From Fallopia convolvulus (lineage: Eukaryota > Streptophyta > Magnoliopsida > Caryophyllales > Polygonaceae), in contig OZ024720.1 in assembly GCA_964016875.1 (NCBI GenBank), positions 22,757,742-22,821,741 of the forward strand: a stretch of DNA of 64,000 nt, given 5' to 3'. Both the position numbers and the translations under genes were made by a program. This document shows positions 55,234 through 64,000 of this stretch, piece by piece. Every line of letters begins with the position of its first letter. The first letter of the stretch is position 1. A model generated the notes under the pieces. It saw only the letters and a program-made list of their open reading frames with translations, ran no database searches and was not told the DNA's origin.

Positions 55234-57239
55234 TATGTTGGTAGGACGACGAAGGCTTCAGTTTGATAACACTGGTTATTACTCAGAACCCGAACTTTAC
55301 CTGCACCGTCGACTCCGAGAAAACCGAACCATGGCCACAGCAGAAGAGATGGCTCGAGAGCTAGAGATCCTCCGGACCTAGATGGAGGCACTGAAAGCCG
55401 AGAAGGAAGGCGCAGATGCCGAAGCTGAGCGTCAACGAGCTGACAAGGCTCGACTACAAGAAGAGCTAGATGCCTATCCAAGGAATGCCAAACAATACAT
55501 GCATCCGGAACTAAGGGTGCCAGAATCTCCTATTGTGTTTCCAGCGATAGAGAAACCTTTTGAGATCAAGTCTTAATTTATATCCTTAATCAAACGGGCT
55601 CAGTTTGAAGGGAAACCTGCTGAGTGCCCTATGGAGCATATTAGAAACTTTATTGATTTATGTGATACAATAGCTGTTGAAGGTGTCTCATTAGAATATG
55701 TTCTGTTAAAAGCTTTTAGATGGTCTCTTTCTGGAAAGGCCCTGAACTGGTTAGAGAGCCTACCTTCTAAGTCTATCAGGACTTGGAAAGCTTTGTATGA
55801 TCAATTTCTTACAAAGTTTTTCCCTCCTGCTAAGACAACGGAGTTGACGAAACGCATCACCTCTTATCACCAGTTGCCTAATGAAACATTCGTTGAAACA
55901 TGGGAAAGATTCAAAGAGATGCTTAGACAGTGCCCTACTCATGGAGAACCTTTATATGTTTTGCAAGAAATCTTTTTCCAAGGTATCAACACAGAGACCA
56001 AGAACCGCATCAACACGCATACTGCGTGCGGTTTTATAGAGATGAACCCGACAAAGGCGTGGGAACTGTTGGATAAGCTGGCGAATTACGATGTTATGTA
56101 CGGAACCCAGCAGACTCCACAAACTCAAAAACGTCTCTACATACCCAACCGAGATGAAGTTGACCCAGATGTTAAAAATCAATTCTTACCAGACGAGGTC
56201 AACCGTCTGAGGAAACATGTAAGTTTTCTGAAATCCTCTCAATCATGTCAAGAATGTGGTTCTTCTGCACATAGTACTTCTGCTTGCACTAACATTGAGC
56301 AGGTTAGAACCGCTGAGACAATAGCTGAGATGAACTATATCAAAGGACCATACAGGAACCAGCCTAATTATAATGACATGTCGAACAACTATCAATGGGG
56401 CAATCAGAATACAAGTCAAAACTACGCAGGGCGCCCACCAGATAGACGACCTGCACCATATCGACCTCCAGGCCATCAGGAGACGCCGTCATGGGTTCAA
56501 GAAATAAAAGAAAGCATTAACGGAGTGAACAACAAAGTTGATGACGTTCAAGCTAAACTGAACCGACAAGATAAAAGATGGGGAGAGTTCGATGTTTGGA
56601 AGAGGAGTGTTGATTCCCAACTAGGGGACTTAGCTGCACGGATTCCAAGACCACAAGGGCAACTCCCGGGCCGCCCCGAGGAGAACCCTAGAGGCCAAAT
56701 AGCACCGGTACACCTCAGAAGTGGAAAGACATTACCGGAGAGAGTTCAAGCTAAAGAGAAGGAGGAACAAGACCTCGCCAACCGGCTCGTTAACGAGCCA
56801 GCGAGAGCTAATACCGAGCCTACAAAACAGGATGACGAGGCTCCGAAGGTTCCTAACGACCCTACCACATGTAAGTTCTCTAAACCGAGCCTTCCTCTCA
56901 ATCCCAGGGTAGTTAACGACCCCACCAGGGTCGGTAACGACCCGTCGAGGACACGAAACGACCCCAGTGTTGACCCGGTACTCTCACCTCTCGAGCCTAA
57001 CTTGGTCCCGAGAATGGTGAAATCTCTTCCATTTCCAACTAAGAAATCTATGGACTCTACTGAGAGTAAGTTCAAGCGTTTCGTGAAAATTCTTCATGGC
57101 ATTAATATGTCCATCCCATTCGCTGAAGCCCTAAGAGAAATGCCGGCTTACACAAAATTTTTGAAAGATATTCTTAGCAGGAAAAGATCCATCACAGAGC
57201 TGCAGGATGAAGTCAGATCAATAGCTCTACCAGAAAACT
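55234..57239 (+). pseudogene. B-right gag (first unit)
   Basis: Start ATG 55234 (MLVGRRRLQFDNTGYYSEPE). TAG at 55379-55381 and TAA at 55574-55576 are single in-frame stops; the frame is then open to 57241. It has an Ala/Glu/Lys-rich helix (55380-55450), capsid (AYPRNAKQYMHPELRV, FFPPAKTTEL, ETWERFKEMLRQCPTHG), a CCHC knuckle CQECGSSAHSTSAC (about 56247), and a Pro-rich tail with a heptad stretch (ESINGVNNKVDDVQAKLNRQ, about 56510). The linker 56780-57000 is made of NDP/NEP repeats from GTTAACGA-rich DNA. The conserved end ALREMPAYTKFLKDIL lies before protease. Confidence 0.92.
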
Positions 57240-57936
57240 AGGAGATCTAGGAAGGTTTGCAATCACAATCGGCATAGGCAACCACAAGTTCAAGGCTTTA
57301 TGCGATCTAGGTGCCAGTGCTAGTCTCGTTCCGCTCTCGATCTGGTCTAAAGCCAATATGGGACCACTAGAGCCGGTAGACATGAATCTGTACATGGCAG
57401 ATGGGTCAAGTGTCAAAGCCAAAGGATTGGTGTACGAATATCCTATTCAAGTCGGGAGATTCTTTATACCGAATGATTTTATCGTCCTTGACATGCTTGA
57501 AGACCCCCATGTCCCCATAATTCTCGGGCGACCAGTCTTAGCCACAACAGGAGAAAGAGTTGATGTGCGGAAGGGACTCCTCACTTTTGATATAGGAGAA
57601 GAACGGGTGGAATTCAACTTGGATCAAAAAGCCAATGACCCAGTTGGAGTCGCACAAATCGAGTTGACTCAACCTGAACTTGACACAACAGTCCCTACCG
57701 AGCCTCATTTGTCGATCACTGAGTCCCACGTGCAAGAGTTTAACCAAGGCCCTACTATATGTATTACAAAAAAGTCCAAACCACCTTGGCTTTCGGACTA
57801 CACTGACAATCCACGGATATCGAGCATACTAATGGAAGAAAAAGGTCCTAATTTAGCAACTCAAGCACACAGAGGTTGTAAGGCTACGAGAGGGGTACCT
57901 CAAGACCCCAACATGGCTACACATGAACCACCATGA
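57240..57936 (+). pseudogene. B-right protease, last pol domain of the first unit
   Basis: After a one-base loss near 57237 the frame gives GRFAITIGIGNHKFKALCD, the aspartic protease with DLGASASLVPLSIW (about 57306), DGSSVKAKG and IILGRPVLATTG (about 57518). The frame runs on through an acidic linker to TGA 57934-57936. RT should follow but is absent: the sequence steps straight to the post-pol region, so the frame ends with about 20 codons of new reading before the stop. Confidence 0.88.
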
Positions 57937-58834
57937 GACTAGCAAGGGAGCTCGTCGGTCTAACGACGTTAAAAATAGCGCTTACGGGAGGCAACCCGCT
58001 TTTACAATAGGTTTAGTTTTTCTTTTTATTTTCTTTTTCTTTTTAGATTATTTCTTAGCTTTCTTTTGTTTTTCTTTTTAGTTTTAGTTAGGATAGAAAT
58101 TAGATTTTTTTGAGCTAACAAGATTTCAAGAGAAAGGGATCGAAAAATCACCCCAAGAAGGCTACGGTGGCTCGTTAACGACCCACCAGGGTCATTAACC
58201 ACCCGGTTCGAAGACCCGACTCGTCAAGAAACGGGGCAGGTAAGAATTTTAACCTAATCTATCCTATCTTTTACCCTAGCCGCCACCCACCTATACCCCT
58301 TCCCCTCCTATAAAAACCCCTTTTACCCCCTTCCACAAATCTACCACTACCTCTCAAACTCAAAAATCTCTCAATCCCTCTCCCTTCTCTCCCACCGATT
58401 CGGAATCCCCCACTCCACCGACTACCAAGAGGTCATCATTACCGGAGCTCGGAAACCGATCACCAACGAGACACAAGCTCGTTAACCACCCCGATTCCGA
58501 CCCTTGTTCTTCAATCTCCCGATTCTCCGGTATGATTTCTAAACCCTTGCTCGAAATTGCATGATTGATTATCTTTAGGGGTCGAAATTTCGTATCTTGA
58601 AACGTGTTCTTAGAAAGGTCGATTTGCATGCTTGATTTTTGTGCATAAAAATTCTTGATTGTGCTTAGTTGTTCATGTTTTAGGAAAGATTATTCAAGTT
58701 AGATTATCTATTGCAACACTCTAGTTAGGAAAGCATGAATTTTTCTTGTTCTAAATCTTAAGTTCGAACTTTGCATGTCAAAATTTCGGGTAATTTTAGC
58801 ATGTTCGGGATGGGTAATCGAGCAAGTATGGGGT
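57937..58834 (+). other. B-right 3' UTR (first copy) with polypurine tract
   Basis: Corresponds to 63278-64000. Opens with a conserved block (CTAACGACGTTAAA, then AGCGCTTACGGG and GGCAACCCGC) able to form a small hairpin at about 57977-58000. TCGTTAACGA at 58172. A C-rich, CT-rich stretch is at 58260-58400. AAGTATGGGGT (58824-58834) is the polypurine tract before the next LTR. Confidence 0.78.
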
Positions 58835-59162
58835 TGATGTTCGCATTTTTAGTATAGTTTTTTATAGGTTTTCTTTGTTTATTAGGTTTAGTTTTGTTTA
58901 GTTTAGGTTTAGGTTTGATTATTTTTAGTTAGTTTTGCATAAATCTGTGGAAAGAGTGGAATCTACACTATTTTGTGAATTTTGCAGGTTTTAGCGAGGA
59001 AAGAAGCTGAATGGAGCTGAATTTGGAGCATCACAGCGAAGGACGGGAGAGTGCAAGATTTAAGAAGTCGAAGCTTAAGAGTGCAAGAGGAGGTGTTGAA
59101 GAAAACAAATCCCAGGCTCGTTAACGAGGCTGTGAAGGGTCGTTAACGAGGGTCGTTAACGA
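58835..59162 (+). repeat. partial B-type LTR fused to gag
   Basis: The first about 328 bp of a B-type LTR, starting TGATGTTCGC after a polypurine tract. It breaks off after three TCGTTAACGA copies (59118, 59140, 59153) and continues at once as gag sequence (TCCGCGAAAACCGAGCC, ATG 59181). The TATA box, U5 and primer site are missing, so this cannot work as a 5' LTR. Confidence 0.88.
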
Positions 59163-60538
59163 CTCCGCGAAAACCGAGCCATGGCCACAGCTGAAGAGAT
59201 GGCTCAAGAGTTAGAGATCCTCCGAACCCAGATGGAGGCACTGAAAGCCGAGAAGGACGGCGCAGACGCAGACAAGGTTCGACTGCAAGAAGAGCTAAAC
59301 GCCTATCCAATGAATGCCAAGCAATACATGCATCCGGAACTGAGGGTGCCAGAATCTCCTATTGTGCTTCCCGCGATAGAGAAACCTTTTGAGATCAAGT
59401 CTCAATTTATATCCTTAATCAAACGGGCTCAGTTTGAAGGGAAACCTGCTGGGTGCCCTATGGAGCATATTAGAAATTTTCTTGATTTATGTGACACCAT
59501 AGCTGCTGAAGGTGTCTCGTTAAAATATGTTCTGTTAAAAGCTTTTAGATGGTCACTTACTAGAAAGGCCCTGAACTGGTTAGAGAGCCTACCTTCTAAG
59601 TCTATCAGGACTTGGAAAGCTTTGTATGATCAATTTCTTACAAAGTTTTTCCCTCCTTCTAAGACAACGGAGTTAAGGAAACGCATCACCTCTTATCACC
59701 AGTTGCCTAATGAAAGATTTGTTGAAACATGGGAAAGATTTAAAGAGATGCTTAGACAATGCCCTACTCATGGGCAACCTTTATATGTTTTGCAAGAAAT
59801 CTTTTTCCAAGGTATCAACGCAGAGACCAAGAACCGCATCAACACGCATACTGCGTGCGGTTTTATAGAGATGAACCCGACAGAGGCGTGGGAGCTATTG
59901 GACAAGCTGGCGAATTACGATGCTATGTACGGAACCCAACAGGCTCCACAAACTCAAAAACGTCTCTATGTGCCCAACCGAGATGAAGTTGACACCGATG
60001 TTAAAAATCAATTCTTACAAGATGAGGTCAACCGTCTGAGCAAACAGGTAAGTTTTCTGAAATCCTCTCAATCATGTCAAGAATGTGGTTCTTCTGCACA
60101 TAGTACTTCTGCTTGCACTAACATTGAGCAGGTTAGAACCGCTGAGACAATAGCTGAGATGAACTACATGAGAGGACCCTACAGGAACCAGCCTAATTAT
60201 AATGACAGGTCAAATAACTATCAACCATGGGGCAACCTAGAATACAAATCACAATTATGCAGGGCCCCCCACAAGATAGACGACCAGCACCATATCGACC
60301 TCCAGGCCATCAGGAGACACCATCATGGGTTCAGGAGATTAAAGAGAGCATCAACGGAGTGAATAACAAGGTTGATGACGTCCAAGCCAAGCTGAACCGC
60401 CAGGATAAAAGATGGGGAGAGTTCGATATTTGGAAGAGGAGCGTTGATTCCCAACTAGGAGACCTTGCTGCACGGATTCCAAGATCACAAGGGCAACTCC
60501 CGGGCCGTCCCGAGGAGAACCCTAGAGGCTAAATAGCA
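59163..60538 (+). pseudogene. B-right gag (second unit), 5' truncated
   Basis: The frame from ATG 59181 (MATAEEMAQELEILRTQMEA) corresponds to 55331 onward of the first gag, so about 32 N-terminal codons are replaced by LTR. Capsid and the CCHC knuckle CQECGSSAHSTSAC (about 60085) are intact and open to about 60362. A shift near 60235 and a TAA at 60530-60532 break the tail. About 93% similar by eye to the first unit, with 18 bases fewer in the N-terminal helix. Confidence 0.9.
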
Positions 60539-61339
60539 GTGGTACACCTCCAAAGTGGGAAGACACTGCCGGAGAGAGTTCAAGCTGAAGAGAAGGAGGA
60601 ACAGGACCTCGCTAACCGTCTCGTTAACGAGCCAGCGAGAGCAACTACCGAGCCTACAAACCAGGATGACGAGGCTCCAAGGGTCCCGGACGATCCTACC
60701 CCAGATAAGTCCACTAAACCGAGCCTCCCTCTCAATCCCAGGGTAGTTAACGACCCTACCCCAGATAAGTCCACTAAACCGAGCCTCCCTCTCAATCTAG
60801 GTTTGGACCTCGCTAACCGTCTCGTTAATGACTTTTCTGTTTATGGTTCTTCATTTGATTCTTGTCTTGCTAACCTTGCACGCGTGCTTAAAAGATGTGA
60901 AGAAACCAATCTTGTAATTAATTGGGAAAAATGTCATTTTATGGTTCAAGAGGGGATAGTACTAGGACACCTTGTCTCTAAAAGAGGAATGGAAGTAGAT
61001 AAGGCAAAAATTGAGCTTATTGAAAAACTACCTCCTCCCTCTTCTGTACGAGACATTAGGAGTTTTTTAGGGCATGTTGGCTTTTACAGGCGATTCATTC
61101 AGGATTTTTCTAAGATAGCTAAACCTTTGACTAACCTACTAATGAAAGATGTAGTGTTTGAGCTGTCTCCAGAATGTCTTGAAGCATTTTACAGGTTAAG
61201 AGCTGCCCTTGTGTCCGCCCCCATCATGCAGTCCCCAGACTGGACATTACCCTTTGAAATCATGTGCGATGCCAGTGACTATGCAGTTGGCACAGTCTTA
61301 GGGCAACGGAAGGACAAGAAACTCCACGCCATTTACTAA
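60539..61339 (+). pseudogene. chimeric frame: gag linker joined to the RT C-terminus
   Basis: A 266-codon frame. Residues 1-95 are gag-protease linker and include a 60-bp in-frame direct repeat (60701-60760 and 60761-60820, KSTKPSLPLN twice). At about 60825 the linker changes to NDFSVYGSSFDSCLANL, the RT region just after the catalytic YMDD-type motif. RT thumb (FLGHVGFYRRFIQDFSKIA) and the RNase H start (CDASDYAVGTVLGQ) follow to a TAA at 61337-61339. Protease and most of RT are deleted in frame. It could encode no RT, because the catalytic Asp pair is incomplete. Confidence 0.9.
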
Positions 61340-63277
61340 GCCAGTAAGACGCTGGATGAGGCGCAGAGTAAGTATACCACAACGGAGAAGGAATTCCTTG
61401 CTGTGGTATTTGCTTTTGAAAAATTCCGGTCCTATCTTGTTGGATCCAAAGTGATTGTTTATACTGACCATGAGGCCGTTAGATACTTAATGGCTAAAAA
61501 AGATGCCAAACCTAGATTGCTTCGTTGGATGCTCTTACTGCAGGAATTTGATCATGAAATAAGAGACAAAAAAGGGGCAGAAAATCTAGTGGTTGATCAC
61601 TTGTCCAGGTTGCCAGTTGAGCATATCACCGAGTCCAATAATGAGGTACCAATAAATGATTCCAGACCCGACGAACACCTCCTGCTAAATGAAGTCGAAC
61701 TCTACAAGACCCTCGTTACCGACCCCTTCAGGATCGTTAACGAGGTGCCGAGGGTGGACGACACAAATAAAAAGGGAAAATGTTCAAATTGGGTCGAAAA
61801 TCAAGCCAATGGGGTCGTTACTGAGCTACGGGAGGTCGGTACCGAGGTCAATATATGGAAGCCTAGGTCGTTAACAACCCACCCAGGTAAGATTTCTGAA
61901 CCTAAGTTTTCTCAATTAAAATTCACTCCCTCTCCTTCTTCAATTTCTTCTTCCTCAATATCAATCCATGCTATTAGAGGGCCAAAAGCTCCTTGGTTTG
62001 CGGATTTCGCTAACTATCTTGTAGGAGGCGTAATTCCCGAGGGCCTTACCCCACAAAAGAAGAAGAAATTTCTCCATGATGTAAAACAATACTATTGGGA
62101 CGATCCCTACTTGTTTAAACAAGGAAGCGATCACCTCCTTAGGCGTTGTATCCCAGAGGAAGAGATTGAAAACGTGATCCGTCAATGTCACACACTTCCA
62201 ACTGGAGGTCATGCAAAAGGATTCAAGACTACTGCGAAGATTCTTCAAAGTGGTCTCTATTGGCCCACCATGTTCAAAGATGTGCAAGCTTATGTGACAG
62301 CATGTGACGGATGTCAACGCTCAGGCAACATAACTTGGAGACATGAAAATCCATTAACTGGGATATTAGAAGTTGAGCTATTTGATGTATGGGGCATTGA
62401 CTTCATGGGACCGTTTCCCGCCTCAGAACCCTACAAGTACATCCTAGTTGCGGTTGATTATGTTTCCAAGTGGGTGGAGGCTGTTGCTACAAGGACTAAC
62501 GACGCCAAGACTGTTGCTAAATTCATTAAGACCAATATTTTCCCCAGATTCGGCGTTCCAAGAGTCCTTATCAGTGATGGTGGCTCCCATTTCATTGAGC
62601 GAAGTTTTGAAGCCCTTTTGGCTAAGTATGGGGTATCTCATCGGGTGGCAACACCCTATCATCCCCAAACAAGTGGCCAAGTTGAAGTTTCAAACAGACA
62701 AATAAAGAGCATATTGGAGAAGACAGTTTCTCGTTCTAGAAAAGATTGGTCCTCCAAATTGGATGACGCTCTGTGGGCATATAGGACAGCATACAAGACG
62801 CCTCTACGCACCACCCCCTATAATCTAGTGTATGGCAAGGCATGTCATTTACCAGTCGAAATGGAGCATAAGGCATTATGGGCTCTCAAGGAGCTCAACA
62901 TGAACCTCGACGTGGCTGGAGCAAAAAGATTCATGGACTTGCAAGCATTAGAAGAATTGAGGCTGAAGGCGTACGAAAATGCTGAAATCTACAAGGAGCG
63001 CACCAAAAGGTGGCATGATCGGAAATTGGTGCCCAAAACTTACCACATTGGCGATAAGGTACTTCTCTTCAACTCTAGACTCCGATTATTCCTAGGAAAG
63101 CTAAGGACACGATGGAGTGGGCCATTTGTGGTTCATCACATTTATCCTCACAGAGCGGTAGAGTTGACTGATAACCGAGGCGTCATTTTTAAAGTTAATG
63201 GACACCTGTTGAAGAAATTCCATGAGCAGACTGATCCGGATGAAGAGATAAGAGTCACCATGGCTCTCACACCATGA
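61340..63277 (+). pseudogene. B-right RNase H and integrase
   Basis: Same frame as the preceding segment after one stop; open from about 61343 to TGA 63275-63277 (624 codons from 61403). RNase H end: TEKEFLAVVFAFEKF, YTDHEAVRYLMAKKDA, LVVDHLSRLP. A linker (61640-61900) has GTTAACGA-like repeats. Integrase: zinc region CHTLPTGGHAK and CDGCQ (about 62190-62320), DDE core WGIDFMGPFP (about 62395), ISDGGSHFIE (about 62570), SGQVEVSNRQ (about 62678), and C-terminal PFVVHHIYPHRAVEL ... NGHLLKKFHE. All three catalytic residues are present and the integrase is the best-preserved in the window. Confidence 0.93.
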
Positions 63278-64000
63278 GATTAGCAAGTGAGCACGTCGGG
63301 CTAACGACGTTAAACATAGCGCTTACGGGCGGCAACCCGCTTTTTAGAATAGGTTTAGTTTATTTTATTTTCTTTTTATTTTCTTTTTCTTTTTTAGATT
63401 ATTTCTTAGCTTTCTTTTATTTCTCTTTTTAGTTTTAATTAGGATAGAAATAAGATCTTTTGAGCTAACAAGATTTCAGGAAAAAGGGGTCGAAAATTCA
63501 CTCAGAAAGGCCACGGCGGCTCGTTAACGACCCACCCAGGGTCGTTAACGACCCGGTTCGGACGACCCAATTCGTCACAATACAGGGCAGGTAAGTAATT
63601 CTAACCTAGTTAAATTCTTTAACCCTAGCCGCCGCCCCTTCTACCCATTACCCCTCCTATAAAAACCCTTCTACCCCTCCAAAAATTCTACCACAATCCC
63701 TTCAACATTCACTCTCAATCCCAAAACTCTCTCAATCCCTCTCAATTCTCTCCCAACGAGTCGGAATCCCCACACTAACGACCGTCGGAGACGCCATCGT
63801 TACCGAGTTCGGAGGCCACACACCGTCGACGCCGAGCTCGTTAACTACCCCGATTCCGACCCTTGTTCTTTAAATTCTCGGTTCTCCGGTATGATTTCTA
63901 AACCCTTGCTTGAAATTGCTTGATTGATTATTTATAGGGTTGAATTTCATATCTTGAATCATGATTTTTAGGGAGATCAATGAGCATGCTTAAATTCCAT
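63278..64000 (+). other. B-right 3' UTR (second copy), window end
   Basis: Parallels 57937-58660. The conserved block CTAACGACGTTAAA and GCGCTTACGGG is at 63300-63340. TCGTTAACGA occurs at 63521 and inside a 16-bp perfect palindrome, GGGTCGTTAACGACCC, at 63539-63554. The region ends with the window; the LTR would be some 170 bp further on, judging from the first copy. Confidence 0.75.

Larger units (their letters stand above)
53761..64000 (+). mobile_element. B-right: plus-strand Athila-type element, rearranged, runs off the window
   Basis: Same family as B-left. Order: 5' LTR 53761-55118, primer site, gag, protease, a direct step to the 3' UTR (57937-58834, no RT, RNase H or integrase), a partial LTR (58835-59162) fused to a second gag (59163-60820), fused to the end of RT (60821), RNase H, integrase, and a second 3' UTR (63278-64000). 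The left flank is TATAC (53756-53760). This is either two tandem elements sharing an LTR, each with its own deletion, or a chimera from template switching. The sequence alone cannot decide. Confidence 0.85.

Overview
This is plant nuclear DNA made almost entirely of nested LTR retrotransposons. I found no intact host gene and no RNA gene. The lineages (Sirevirus-type Ty1/copia, Athila-type Ty3/gypsy, a Tat-like non-autonomous family, a gypsy element with a 3.1-kb LTR) and the tRNA-Asp and tRNA-iMet primer-binding sites place it in an angiosperm, probably in intergenic heterochromatin. The species cannot be named from the sequence. No element is fully intact: every polyprotein carries stops, frameshifts or deletions.

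Left block (1-20715). A minus-strand Athila-type element, 'B-left' (5' LTR 19281-20715, gag to its left), is split by two insertions. One is the 3' part of a plus-strand Sirevirus ('Sirevirus-1', 1-5814; 3' LTR 4783-5814). The other is a complete plus-strand Athila element ('Athila-A', 6260-16836; two 1402-bp LTRs, TSD CAACA). The B-left gag also carries a 952-bp direct tandem duplication.

Middle block (20716-53674). An old plus-strand copia ('copia-D', about 21213-52033, LTRs about 215 bp) holds: a gypsy element with a short 5' LTR and a long 3' LTR ('gypsy-E', 22656-28199, TSD AATTC); a 1244-bp duplication across the E/D boundary (27761-30248); and a minus-strand Sirevirus ('Sirevirus-2', 30396-49599). 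Sirevirus-2 in turn holds a minus-strand Athila-type element ('Athila-C', 35797-42662) and a minus-strand Tat-like non-autonomous element with satellite-like arrays ('Tat-F', 44616-48729, TSD CTGGT). By-eye LTR divergence fits this order: copia-D oldest, E about 4%, Sirevirus-2 and C about 3%, A about 2%, F under 1%.

Right block (53675-64000). A short Tat-like LTR start is interrupted by a plus-strand relative of B-left ('B-right'). It has an LTR-gag-protease unit lacking pol, then a partial LTR fused to a second gag, itself fused to the end of RT, RNase H and integrase. It runs off the window.

The most unusual signal is not a gene. Each family carries its own short, mostly palindromic motif, repeated many times across separate compartments (LTR, gag-protease linker, RNase H-integrase linker, 3' UTR): TCGGGCCCGA in A, TCGTTAACGA in B, GAGCGCGGTC in C, GGGAACT in Sirevirus-1, CCTCG in F. 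Two deletion junctions in B-right fall exactly on such motifs. Whether these are protein-binding sites, RNA hairpins or template-switch points is open.
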